Under the pieces are notes generated by a model. The model ran no database searches. It was not told the origin of the DNA and saw nothing but the letters and a program-made list of their open reading frames with translations. This document shows positions 16,776 through 24,871 of a stretch of DNA of 45,426 nt, one piece after another (positions within the stretch are counted from its first letter, which is position 1; each line of letters starts with the position of its first letter). Both the position numbers and the translations under genes were made by a program. Origin of the DNA: Methanoregula sp. PtaB.Bin085 (GTDB taxonomy: Archaea; Halobacteriota; Methanomicrobia; Methanomicrobiales; Methanospirillaceae); contig NZ_MVQB01000041.1 in the NCBI RefSeq assembly GCF_002067035.1, positions 1 through 45,426 on the forward strand. The letters are read 5' to 3'.

Positions 16776-17270
16776 TCAGCGGTTCTTTGGCGGGACGGCC
16801 TGAGCAGGAAGGGGGGCTCCCGAGGCATAGGCCTCGGTCTCCCCGTACTGGAGGATATGGCCCTGCAGGGCTGAGAGGAGCGCTGTCTTGCCGGAGCCAC
16901 CGGGGATCTGGAGGAAATCGTCGAGGCCGTAGACCCGGAAGAGGTAGCGGTGCGTCTCGCCGGGCCCGGGACTGGGGCCGGTCCAGCCGATAACACCGGC
17001 ATCGTTCAGACCCTGTATCGCGGAGATTGGATCGGCAATCTTCTTTCCTTCCGGGATGCCAGCGGGGATGGTCCTTGCTGCAGGCATGTCCCAGACAAGC
17101 CATGCACAGTAGGAGAGAACCTCCCTCACCGACGGGTTGAAGACCATGATGGCAAGGGAAGATGATTCATCGATTCCCTCGATGGTAATGGCAGGAGAGA
17201 GGTTTCCTCCGTTGCAGGTATGCTCCGGGGGGAAATCCTGGAATTCCAGACTGACATTCAGTTTTTCCAT
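16776..17270 (-). CDS. YbhB/YbcL-type PEBP protein 1
   Basis: A 164-aa phosphatidylethanolamine-binding/Raf-kinase-inhibitor-like protein. It has the family's CNGGNLSPAITIEG start, VWDMPAARTIPAGIPEG (the D-x-P/H region), GWTGPSPGPGETHRYLFRVYGLD and a C-terminal helix with GHILQYGE. Prokaryotic members have an anion-binding pocket; physiological ligands are uncertain. No signal peptide. It is the second of two tandem paralogues on this strand. A TATA-like GATATTTAAGC lies about 45 bp upstream. Confidence 0.9.
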   Translation of the reverse strand: MEKLNVSLEFQDFPPEHTCNGGNLSPAITIEGIDESSSLAIMVFNPSVREVLSYCAWLVWDMPAARTIPAGIPEGKKIADPISAIQGLNDAGVIGWTGPSPGPGETHRYLFRVYGLDDFLQIPGGSGKTALLSALQGHILQYGETEAYASGAPLPAQAVPPKNR

Positions 17271-17344
17271 AACAATCGCTTTATACCGGAGAAATAATGC
17301 CCCCGGGCTTAAATATCTAGTGGATACCCGGATTTCTGGTGCTG

Positions 17345-17797
17345 CTACCGTGAGCAGACTGCCGCAGTCTCGGCATACTGGATGACGTGCCCCTTCATTG
17401 CTGCGATGAGCGCATGCTTGTCCGAACCTGCCTGCAGGTCAAGCATGGTATCGAGCCCGTAGACCCTGAACTGGTACCGGATCATGCTGCCCGGCGGAGG
17501 ACAGGGACCGGTCCAGCCGATCGTCCCGTAATCGGTGATTCCCTGAACCGCGTTCACCGGCAATGTCGTCCTGCCGTCCCGGGGGATACCGGCCGGGATG
17601 ACGGGAATTGGCGGGAGATTCCAGCAGAGCCACGCGGTGAACGAGCAGCAGGCCTTTTCGAAGGGATTGAAGACCATGACGGCGATCGATGCTGCTGCAA
17701 GACCTTTAAGCCGCAGGGATGGCGAGAGGTTTCCGCCATCACAGGTATGGACGGGCGGGAACTCGAGGAAGTCAAGGGAGACGGTGAGCGGATCCAT
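17345..17797 (-). CDS. YbhB/YbcL-type PEBP protein 2
   Basis: A 150-aa paralogue of the next gene: CDGGNLSPSLRLKG, CWNLPPIPVIPAGIPRDG, GWTGPCPPPGSMIRYQFRVYGLD and GHVIQYAETAAV align position by position with it. The usual pocket Asp in WDMP is changed to Asn (WNLP) here, so the two may differ in ligand. The start at 17797 (MDPLTVSLDFLEF) matches its paralogue's MEKLNVSLEFQDF; an ATG at 17845 would add 16 residues. It follows the zinc-ribbon gene on the same strand and probably shares its transcript. Confidence 0.88.
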   Translation of the reverse strand: MDPLTVSLDFLEFPPVHTCDGGNLSPSLRLKGLAAASIAVMVFNPFEKACCSFTAWLCWNLPPIPVIPAGIPRDGRTTLPVNAVQGITDYGTIGWTGPCPPPGSMIRYQFRVYGLDTMLDLQAGSDKHALIAAMKGHVIQYAETAAVCSR

Positions 17798-17855
17798 TGT
17801 TCTTTCCAAGGGCGGACCGAAAGAAAAAGGCTCCGTTCCTGCCAAACCCTAGGAT

Positions 17856-18548
17856 TTACCTGTATTCCTGCCCTGAGAGCAGGCGATCGAGTCCCCGACG
17901 GTGGTGAAGGTGGTCTTCCATGGTGAGCCGGTCCCCGAGGAGCGGAGCCAGGATGCGGGCGAGGTACGGCCCCTGCGAGTACATGAGGTCGAACGTCTGT
18001 TCCCGGTTCCTGTCCCTGACGTACAGTTTGTCCTGCGTCGATGTCAGGGTCTCGCAGACGATGTTGATATCCGCGATCTCATCGACCGGAATCGTGATCG
18101 TTCCGGGGGCACCGGCAATGATCGCATCTGGGTTCATAGACCGGTACCGCTCCCAGGGTCCGCCGGCCCAGTCTTTCTCCCGGAAATGGGCGATCTCGTC
18201 TTTTGTCCCGCTGATGTCGCACGACTCCTGCATCACGGCATCGTCAGCATCGGACATTGCCTCGTCGCTCTCCGGACTCCACGTGCAGAAGATGAGCCTG
18301 CGGTCGGTGACGATGAGGGTGTAGTGGATGACCGACAGGAGTCCCTGTTCGATGAACGGAACGATGCCGAGGATCCGCTCCCCGCTCCCTCCGACAGCGG
18401 GAGCCACGGGGGCAGCCCGGATGGTTTCCGGGGCCGTTGTGGCGGGCTGGCCCGGCAGTACGACGGGTTGTCCGCACTGTGTGCAGAACCGTTTTCCGGC
18501 AGCAAGCGGAGCACCGCACGCGGTGCAGAATTTCGGGGGAGCAGTCAT
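17856..18548 (-). CDS. Zinc-ribbon protein with PH-like domain
   Basis: The 230-aa protein starts with a double-CxxC ribbon (FCTACGAPLAAGKRFCTQCG), a Pro/Ala linker (about 30-50) and a folded domain of about 170 residues. The part LLSVIHYTLIVTDRRLIFC is the strand pair typical of bacterial PH-like domains, as are the later strands GTITIPVDEIADINIVCE and KLYVRDRNREQTFDL. It is the same general design as the protein at 84-800 but lacks the SHOCT tail. Function unknown; membrane- or protein-surface sensing has been suggested for such domains. Confidence 0.8.
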   Translation of the reverse strand: MTAPPKFCTACGAPLAAGKRFCTQCGQPVVLPGQPATTAPETIRAAPVAPAVGGSGERILGIVPFIEQGLLSVIHYTLIVTDRRLIFCTWSPESDEAMSDADDAVMQESCDISGTKDEIAHFREKDWAGGPWERYRSMNPDAIIAGAPGTITIPVDEIADINIVCETLTSTQDKLYVRDRNREQTFDLMYSQGPYLARILAPLLGDRLTMEDHLHHRRGLDRLLSGQEYR

Positions 18549-18709
18549 TGCTCACCAGTGAGCGGGGATAGGTAAAAAAACCGTCCCCTGTGTGCTCCAT
18601 TACCGGACCGGCTCTCCGGTATGCCGGTGCCACGATCCCTGCATCTTTATTGTCTTCCGTACATAACCTATGAGAATACAGAGCGTAATTTTTCCTTTTG
18701 AGGTATCCC

Positions 18710-19615
18710 ATGGCAAAGAAAGAAACAAAAAAGAAACAGGAACAAGAGGAGTGCAACAGCAACTGCGCGGGATGCGCGAGCGCCTCGACCTGTTCATCGG
18801 TAAAGAAAGAAGGGCAGGCTGCCGGCGGCCTCCCGCCGAAAGTGAAGATGGACGTGAAGCACGTCATCATGGTCCTCTCCGGCAAGGGCGGCGTGGGCAA
18901 GTCCACGGTCTCCGTGAACCTCGCTTACGCCCTCTCGGCGCACGGCAGGAAGGTCGGGCTCCTCGACCTCGACATGCACGGCCCCAACGTGCCCAAGATG
19001 CTGGGGATCGAGGACCATAAGCTCGGCGTGATGGGCCAGCAGATCGAGCCGGTCCGGATCACGGGTAACCTCTCGGTCATCTCGATGGCCTTCCTCCTCC
19101 CCGACACGAGCACGCCCATCATCTGGCGCGGGCCGATGAAGATGGCGGCCATCCAGCAGTTCCTCGGCGACGTGAACTGGGGGCCGCTCGATTACCTTGT
19201 CGTGGACCTCCCGCCCGGCACCGGTGACGAGGCGCTCACGATTGCCCAGCTCGCCCCCAATGTCCGGGGCGCGGTCATCGTGACCACCCCGCAGGACGTT
19301 GCAACGCTCGACGCCCGCAAGTCGGCGAAGTTCATCGAGAAGCTCGGCCTGCCGGTCATCGGCGTGGTGGAGAACATGAGCGGCATGGTCTGCCCCCACT
19401 GCGGCGTGGAGATCGAGCTCTTCGGGAAGGGTGGCGGCAAGAAGATCGCCGACGAGCTGAAGGTCCCGTTCCTCGGCTCCATCCCTCTTGATATCGAGAT
19501 GCGCAAGGCCGGCGACGAGGGTCGCCCGTTCATCATCCGGCGCAGCAGCGAGAGCCCCACGTGGAAGAGCGTGGACAGGGTCATGGAAGAGCTCATCCGG
19601 GTCACCGGGGGATAA
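18710..19615 (+). CDS. mrp: Mrp/NBP35 family Fe-S carrier ATPase
   Basis: A 301-aa P-loop ATPase that assembles and hands over 4Fe-4S clusters to target proteins in the cytosol. It has an N-terminal Cys-rich tail (ECNSNCAGCASASTC) like eukaryotic NBP35, a deviant Walker A GKGGVGKST at residues 58-66, LLDLDMHGPNVPKMLG, the switch DLPPGTGDEALT, and the CPHC pair (C228/C231) for cluster binding. The extra N-terminal cysteines separate it from short bacterial Mrp. ATG at 18710 follows a GAGG; an in-frame TTG at 18698 is less likely. The 101-aa gene begins 4 bp after its stop. Confidence 0.95.
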   Translation: MAKKETKKKQEQEECNSNCAGCASASTCSSVKKEGQAAGGLPPKVKMDVKHVIMVLSGKGGVGKSTVSVNLAYALSAHGRKVGLLDLDMHGPNVPKMLGIEDHKLGVMGQQIEPVRITGNLSVISMAFLLPDTSTPIIWRGPMKMAAIQQFLGDVNWGPLDYLVVDLPPGTGDEALTIAQLAPNVRGAVIVTTPQDVATLDARKSAKFIEKLGLPVIGVVENMSGMVCPHCGVEIELFGKGGGKKIADELKVPFLGSIPLDIEMRKAGDEGRPFIIRRSSESPTWKSVDRVMEELIRVTGG

Positions 19616-19618
19616 GCC

Positions 19619-19924
19619 ATGGACTACCTGCGGATTCTCACCGGGAAGGAAAAATCCCTTCCCGTGTACACGAATGTCGTAGCAGCACTCGAGAACCCGC
19701 TTGCCTTCCCTGACCTCCTGGAACCCATTTACCGGGAGGCCATGAAACTCGACGACGAGACGCTCGACCGCTTCCGCTTCTCCCTGATGCGTCTCCAGAT
19801 CTGGGCTGATATCCACCGCAACGAGGACCTCGAGAAAGCGATGCACATCAAGTACGTTGCGCAGGTGCTCGAGAAAGTGGTCTTCGGCTCGCTCATCATG
19901 GAACCGGCCGAACCCGCGGAATAA
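19619..19924 (+). CDS. Small helical protein downstream of mrp
   Basis: A 101-aa, acidic, mostly helical protein with no domain I recognise. It begins MDYLRILTGKEKSLPVYTNV and contains DDETLDRFRFSLMRLQIWADIHRNEDLEKAMHIKYVAQVLEKV. There is no Cys and no TM segment. Its start lies within 4 bp of the mrp stop, so it is probably translated with mrp and could be an accessory to cluster transfer; that is inference from position only. Confidence 0.8.
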   Translation: MDYLRILTGKEKSLPVYTNVVAALENPLAFPDLLEPIYREAMKLDDETLDRFRFSLMRLQIWADIHRNEDLEKAMHIKYVAQVLEKVVFGSLIMEPAEPAE

Positions 19925-20084
19925 GGAATCATCCCCTCCACAATCCTTTTATCGGGGAAGATCGCCCGCAGTGATACGCTTATCACCACGCCCGATCAAT
20001 ACTAGGAACAATCCACAACCCGATACAAAAACCGTTTTCCCCACCGCCCGCTGAATACCCGATATACCCTATAACGGAGCAATA

Positions 20085-20540
20085 ATGACATCACGCATGC
20101 AATCCCCGCACACGACCTGTCCGGGGTGCCAGGAAGAGGTCTTTCTCGACGAGCTCGTGGGCGGGAAGTGCCCGCTCTGCGGCTGCTCGCTCGAGGAGTT
20201 CGACGAGCAGTTCGGGGAGTACGAAGGGATCCTCGACCGCTCGGACCTCTCGTGGCTGATCTTCAACTATTTCGTCTTCAAGAAGTTCGTGGACCTCGGG
20301 GTGCCGCCGCACCAGATCATGGAGTTCGTGGCGGCCTACGAGGAGAACACGGAGAAGCCGCCCGAGGAGTGGACGAAGACCGCGTTCGTCCTCGAGCTCC
20401 CGATGGGCTGGCTCGACCGGATCCGGCCCAAGCGCTGCGCAAAGTGCGGCAAGTGGTTCATCGCCGGCGGCAGCAAGCAGATCTCGGGCGACATGCGCCG
20501 GACGGCGCTGAACGTCGGGTACGTCTGCGACCGGTGCTGA
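20085..20540 (+). CDS. Two-zinc-ribbon protein
   Basis: The 151-aa protein has an N-terminal ribbon (CPGCQEE...CPLCGCS, about 11-34), an acidic helical middle (residues 40-105), and a C-terminal ribbon (CAKCGKWF...CDRC, about 125-151). The last ribbon ends at the very C-terminus. No family is known to me; nucleic-acid or protein binding is likely. GGAG lies 10 bp before the ATG. A T7 tract follows the stop. Confidence 0.8.
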   Translation: MTSRMQSPHTTCPGCQEEVFLDELVGGKCPLCGCSLEEFDEQFGEYEGILDRSDLSWLIFNYFVFKKFVDLGVPPHQIMEFVAAYEENTEKPPEEWTKTAFVLELPMGWLDRIRPKRCAKCGKWFIAGGSKQISGDMRRTALNVGYVCDRC

Positions 20541-20554
20541 TTCGATACTCTCCC

Positions 20555-20561
20555 TTTTTTT
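20555..20561 (+). terminator. T-tract after zinc-ribbon gene
   Basis: Seven T residues 15 bp after the stop codon, before the secreted-protein operon. Confidence 0.45.
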
Positions 20562-20612
20562 CATCGGGTTGCAAATAACAATCCATATATCGGATTGAAT
20601 TTTACGCTGGTT

Positions 20613-21731
20613 ATGAAAGGGGCGGCATTCGGGATTGTAGTTGTCTGTCTGGCGATGGCGGGGTTTCTTGCGGGAACGGTTTCTGCTGATCTAATGCTGC
20701 CGACAATAACTCATGTGTATATTGAACAGAATGGGACTCCTTTTCATGAAAGCGTTAATTACACAGTCACCTGTTTTGGATATCGTACGCAACTCTCGCC
20801 CCCGCCAGTAACTACTCTCGCCCCTGGTTCATATCAACCGGAATCCGTTTACTCGTATTCTGCAACCTGTCCGGATTACGGTTGTGTGATCTATGAGCCA
20901 TATTATACCAAACACAGCCATATTGACTGGTGTGATCTTCAGGTAAATACGAAAGACACTAAATTTATTTTCAGGAATTTTTCCCATAATCCATATTCAA
21001 AATGCACAGACGTACCGTCACCTGAGAAAATATCTCGGAATCGATCTATGGGATTATACTATAAAACCCCGGAATATCTGGCTTGCTGGGCGCACGGTCA
21101 GGGATATATTCAAGAAAAAACGGGTAATTGGCCAACGCGTCACCGTGTTTTTCAAACATGTGATTCGGATTCAGAGCCTGGTTGTATTAAATTATTTTCG
21201 GAAATGAAACCTGTGAAAGAAATCTCATCTGATGAGATACCTACGCCGAAGTCCCGATGGTCTGGGATGAATGATCAGGAATTCCTGTCATTTCTTGAAA
21301 CATGTAATCCCATCTCGGATACTTCATGTGGGGGCTGGATCATTGATGGAAAACCGGTAAAACGAATCCCCGGAATGAGGCCCTTCGCAAATACATCCTC
21401 GGGAAAGTCTTGGATTTGCGACAAATTCCTTATCAATGCGAGTCCTGCAATCATGGTACCTGAAGAAATTATCAACGGAGCATGGGTTGACAACGATTAT
21501 CTTGCAACAGAGGTATGTGAGTTGAGGATTAATCTTCCCCCCGTTAACCGAACATCAAATAAATCTCCTACCTTTATCCAAACCCCGACCCTTTCTGTAA
21601 AGCAGGAACCTCTGATTAAACAGGGTCCGATAATCACAACAGATCCGACAATCGTGCCTGTAAAGGTCCAATCCCCCGTCGAATCCCTCTACTGCAGCCT
21701 TCTCCAGCGTATTGGCAGGATGTGCGAATGA
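20613..21731 (+). CDS. Secreted Cys-rich protein, paralogue 1 of operon
   Basis: A 372-aa exported protein of unknown function. It has a signal peptide (GIVVVCLAMAGFLAGTVSAD), then HVYIEQNGTPFHESVNYTVTC, VYSYSATCPDYGCVIYEPYY and a C-terminal YCSLLQRIGRMCE. These three blocks recur in the next gene, so the two are paralogues from a tandem duplication. Several paired Cys suggest disulfides outside the cell, and N-x-S/T sites are common. This copy is longer and clearly more AT-rich than its neighbour. Start ATG at 20613 is preferred; a TTG at 20595 is in frame. TTGCAAATAACAATCCATATATCGG upstream holds a likely TATA (CATATAT). Confidence 0.8.
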   Translation: MKGAAFGIVVVCLAMAGFLAGTVSADLMLPTITHVYIEQNGTPFHESVNYTVTCFGYRTQLSPPPVTTLAPGSYQPESVYSYSATCPDYGCVIYEPYYTKHSHIDWCDLQVNTKDTKFIFRNFSHNPYSKCTDVPSPEKISRNRSMGLYYKTPEYLACWAHGQGYIQEKTGNWPTRHRVFQTCDSDSEPGCIKLFSEMKPVKEISSDEIPTPKSRWSGMNDQEFLSFLETCNPISDTSCGGWIIDGKPVKRIPGMRPFANTSSGKSWICDKFLINASPAIMVPEEIINGAWVDNDYLATEVCELRINLPPVNRTSNKSPTFIQTPTLSVKQEPLIKQGPIITTDPTIVPVKVQSPVESLYCSLLQRIGRMCE

Positions 21732-22657
21732 GCCGTCTCTCGATCAAGAAAATCCTTGCCTGCAGCATCCTGCTGGTATCGGTAATTGTCTCAATACTGC
21801 CTGCTTCCGCAGACATCATGGTCCCGACGAACACCCGCGTGTATTTCGAGAAAGACGGCGTTCCTTTCAACGGGTCGGTCGATTATACCGTGGACTGCTA
21901 CGGCCACTACGATTACCCGTGGATCCGTGAAACAGCCACCACGCAGGCGAACCCGTCCGGTGAAAAAGGGATCGTCTTCTCCTACTCGGCGTCCTGCCCG
22001 GGATACGGCTGCACCATCTACGAACCCTTCTATCTCAACTACCGGGCAATCGATACCTGCGACATGCAGGGGACCGCGGGGGGAGTACCATTTGTCCTGC
22101 GGAACTTCACCCGGGATCCTACGCCGAAAAACTGCATCAACCTCCGGCAGTTCGATATGTCGAAAGGCGATGAGGGCTATTTCCGTGCAACACCGAAGTA
22201 CCGGGAGTGCGAGAACGAAAGCCTTGAGGCATCGGCGCTCTGTATCCAGTACGTTGTCCCCTGCACCGCGGGCACCGACGCGGACTGCGGGAAGTGGGTC
22301 ATCAACGGCCTTCCGGTGAAGGATACGGAGAAATCCCGTTCGTGCCGGGACGAGGCGGACAAGAAGGAGCGTGCATGCGAAGCGTATCTCGAGAAGGTTG
22401 ATCCTTCATCCATGATCCTCTGGAGGAACAACTGGACCGGGAAGTACGAACCTGCCATGCTGTCCTGCGAGCTGCGGATGACACTGCCTTCGGAGACCGG
22501 AGGAATGTCCGCCGGGCTACAGGTCACACCTGACGGGATCGGTCAGACGCCGGCCATGACGTACGGGCCGCAGGCCGCTGCACCTGCCGGGTCTTCCGGT
22601 CCGGTCAGGACATTCTGGTGCAGCATCCTCTCACTCTTCGGCGGGAAGTGCGAATAG
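21728..22657 (+). CDS. Secreted Cys-rich protein, paralogue 2 of operon
   Basis: A 309-aa exported protein. The signal peptide (ILACSILLVSVIVSILPASAD) is followed by RVYFEKDGVPFNGSVDYTVDC, VFSYSASCPGYGCTIYEPFY and DTCDM, matching paralogue 1, and it ends FWCSILSLFGGKCE. The start codon overlaps the previous stop as ATGA, so translation is coupled. GC content is that of the general chromosome, unlike paralogue 1. No known domain. The conserved Cys-Tyr-Gly-Cys motif (CPxYGCxIYEP) marks the family. Confidence 0.8.
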   Translation: MSRLSIKKILACSILLVSVIVSILPASADIMVPTNTRVYFEKDGVPFNGSVDYTVDCYGHYDYPWIRETATTQANPSGEKGIVFSYSASCPGYGCTIYEPFYLNYRAIDTCDMQGTAGGVPFVLRNFTRDPTPKNCINLRQFDMSKGDEGYFRATPKYRECENESLEASALCIQYVVPCTAGTDADCGKWVINGLPVKDTEKSRSCRDEADKKERACEAYLEKVDPSSMILWRNNWTGKYEPAMLSCELRMTLPSETGGMSAGLQVTPDGIGQTPAMTYGPQAAAPAGSSGPVRTFWCSILSLFGGKCE

Positions 22658-23001
22658 TGCTCTACGAGACCCGCTTCCTCCTCGCCCTCGTCACAACCTG
22701 GTGCATCGAGATACCAATCCTCTTTGCCCTCATCCGGTTCGTTCTCCGCGACAAAACACAGCCGGCCATCAGGATTGCAGGAGTGGGGGCGCTCTGCACC
22801 GCCCTGACCCTTCCTTACCTCTGGTTCATCCTGCCGCCGTATGTCGATGCGGCGCAGTATATCGTTGTCGGGGAGACGCTCGTTTTCCTTACCGAGGCAT
22901 TCATCCTCAACCGGCTGCTTGGCCTGAAACCGGCCGCTGCCCTTGCCTGTTCGTTCGCGATGAACCTGGCTTCGTTCCTGCTCGGGCTGGTCCTGCTCTG
23001 A
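22657..23001 (+). CDS. Small four-TM membrane protein
   Basis: A 114-aa membrane protein that starts with GTG overlapping the previous stop (TAGTG), so coupled translation again. It is almost entirely hydrophobic: FLLALVTTWCIEIPILFALI, IAGVGALCTALTLPYLWFIL, YIVVGETLVFLTEAFILNRLL and ALACSFAMNLASFLLGLVLL. An open frame extends upstream to 22618 but lies in the preceding gene. The three-gene overlap suggests a membrane partner for the two secreted proteins. No family recognised. Confidence 0.75.
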   Translation: MLYETRFLLALVTTWCIEIPILFALIRFVLRDKTQPAIRIAGVGALCTALTLPYLWFILPPYVDAAQYIVVGETLVFLTEAFILNRLLGLKPAAALACSFAMNLASFLLGLVLL

Positions 23002-23031
23002 AGATTGCCGGTACACTCGATGCGGATGATT

Positions 23032-23254
23032 TTATCCCCAGCGACCCCCCCTACCCCGTTTTGAAAGCCCATGCTGGAATTATCGTCACTACAACAGGGA
23101 AAAAGCCATACCGGAAACCCGGGCTGTTGGGGGGGGTCAGTGGGGATAATGTACTGCAGGGAACCCTATCAGGCAATGATAAAGCGTTCTTTTACGGGGT
23201 AATCCAGAAGCCCGCTGCCGGAGTGCCGGATCCCGGATATCCCCGCTGACCCCC
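23032..23254. repeat. Three-copy CGACCCC element, locus B
   Basis: This fills the gene-free gap 23002-23303 between convergent genes. Copy 1 (+, 23032-23051) reads TTATCCCCAGCGACCCCCCC; copy 2 (-, 23130-23149) is its reverse complement at 18 of 20 positions; copy 3 (+, about 23238-23254) reads TATCCCCGCTGACCCCC and matches copy 2 at 16 of 17. TTTTACGGGG lies between copies 2 and 3, as in locus A. Confidence 0.8.
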
Positions 23255-23303
23255 TGGCACTGGTAAACAGATGATATTGTTGGTAAAAGGAATGACGGGG
23301 AGA

Positions 23304-24521
23304 TCAGTGCGGGTACGAGATATCGATAATTTCCCCGGTATAGGTATCCACCCAGCCGACACCCGGCTTCAGGATATCCGGGTTTGCCCGGATGGTTTCG
23401 TCGGTGAAGACCACCTTCCACGCCAGCGGGATGGAAGACGGCCGCGGGGTGACACCCGGTGCATGTCCGTCCTTCCAGACCCGTTCTGCCGAGACGACCT
23501 GCAGTGACGAGATCGAGGACGGATAGATGGTCTTGGCCTTTGCCTGTACTGCATAGATGGCATCGTACTTGGGCACGGTCGGGGTGTCGAGGATCATGAA
23601 TGCATTGTCGGGGGATTCCCAGCGCTGTTCCCACTCCGTGACCGCACCGGAGACGGAATCGATCGAGACGATGAACCCGTCATTGTCGCAGGGGTAGTCC
23701 TGGATGATGCGGTCGAAGACGAACCGGTAGGTCCCGGCAACATTGCCCCCCGGGGTGGAGAGCGGGATATACCTGCCGTCGCTCATGTTGATCGAGAGGA
23801 TACCGGTGTTCCGGTCGTTTATCGTGCTGTCGGCAATCTGGCGGGCGTTCCCCATGGTGAGCACGGGGTTCTGCGGCCGCCCTCCCGGGTGGATCGTGCG
23901 GTTGAAGGCAACGACCGTTCCGGACTGCGCATCGATGAGGCCGGAGGCTTCCGTTGTTGTGCCGGCCTGCAGCGTGAACTTCCAGACCTGCCCGAACACG
24001 GGATCGGTTGCCAGGTCAACAGAAGTCCGTCCGGCCGGAAGGTTGGGGAAAGCGACGACGGCTATGGCCTGTGCCTCTTTCTCGGTAATTTTCGGCCCGT
24101 CTGTTTTCTGGGTTGTGATGACGGCAGCGCGTGCGGTCAGGATCGGTTCCGGTGTCTCGGTTGTGGTGATGATTGCGACCGTGTCCGGCTTTAAAATGGC
24201 CGTTGTCGGGACTGGTGTCTTCATCGTTGCCGGGGCTGCGATCGTGGTCTGTATCACCTGTGCTGCAGTTGTCGTTGTTTTCGTTGCGGAGGGTGTGGTA
24301 ACGAGGGTTGCCTCTGGTGAGGGACTGGTTGTGGGTGCGGGGGACGGTTGCGGGGATCCCCCGAATATCCCGCTTGCGAGAATAAATACCACGATGATTG
24401 CAATGACGGCAATTGCAAGTATCGCGATCTTTTTGAGCAGGCGGCGCTGCTTCTTTTTCCGGACAACTTCCTTGTATCGTGCAGGAAGGTATGGCTCGTT
24501 GAATTCGTCATCGTCTCTCAC
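23304..24521 (-). CDS. Membrane-anchored protein with PepSY-like domains
   Basis: A 405-aa protein with a short cytosolic Lys/Arg-rich start, one TM helix (about 31-52; IAILAIAVIAIIVVFILASGIF), a long Thr/Pro stalk (55-150) and an extracellular domain (150-405). The domain shows repeats with KITEKEAQAIAVVAFPNLPAG, WKFTLQAGTTTEASGLIDAQSGTV and a closing WKVVFTDE...GWVDTYTGEIIDISY. This helix-strand-strand pattern ending in a D-x-x-TGEI turn resembles PepSY/YcdB-type modules, which often bind or inhibit proteases. The upstream gap holds the second repeat type. Function is inference. Confidence 0.7.
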   Translation of the reverse strand: MRDDDEFNEPYLPARYKEVVRKKKQRRLLKKIAILAIAVIAIIVVFILASGIFGGSPQPSPAPTTSPSPEATLVTTPSATKTTTTAAQVIQTTIAAPATMKTPVPTTAILKPDTVAIITTTETPEPILTARAAVITTQKTDGPKITEKEAQAIAVVAFPNLPAGRTSVDLATDPVFGQVWKFTLQAGTTTEASGLIDAQSGTVVAFNRTIHPGGRPQNPVLTMGNARQIADSTINDRNTGILSINMSDGRYIPLSTPGGNVAGTYRFVFDRIIQDYPCDNDGFIVSIDSVSGAVTEWEQRWESPDNAFMILDTPTVPKYDAIYAVQAKAKTIYPSSISSLQVVSAERVWKDGHAPGVTPRPSSIPLAWKVVFTDETIRANPDILKPGVGWVDTYTGEIIDISYPH

Positions 24522-24682
24522 GGGTGCCGCCTCAGAAGTATCTAATTATCTATCTCTTCTGTTAATAAAAATGACCGGGGTATATCCGGGGTGATTCTCC
24601 GGCTTTTCCTGAATGAAAAAAAGGTTTTTCAATCAGTGTTCTGTAAAAAACCTCCTGAGAGATCGCTGAAAATTATGACAGG

Positions 24683-24834
24683 GCCACGGGCGCCCGAGGT
24701 CTATCGACCCTCGCTCTGTGGAGCATTACCTTTTCCGGACATCTTAAAAAAATCGAATATGGGGATCAAGGGGGCTTGCCCCCTTGGGCTGCCTCCCCCT
24801 CTGGGGGAGAGAGGGGGTCACCTTCGCAAATTCC
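24683..24834 (+). repeat. Hairpin-rich interspersed repeat, copy 2
   Basis: The gap between proS and the PepSY-like gene (24522-24871) holds a second copy of the 7284-7480 repeat, in the same orientation. Here CGAGG pairs with CCTCG, CAAGGGGG-CTTG... pairs as CAAGGGGGC/GCCCCCTTG, and CTCCCCC pairs with GGGGGAG. Differences from copy 1 keep the stems or change G-C to G-T pairs. Confidence 0.75.
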
Positions 24835-24871
24835 GCTGAGTGTTTCTTTAAGGATTTCTACAGAGCCTCAA

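Noticed and set aside
18794-19846. 350-aa minus-strand frame opposite mrp
   Set aside because: Shadow of the Mrp ATPase and the next gene; His/Asp/Glu-rich low-complexity.
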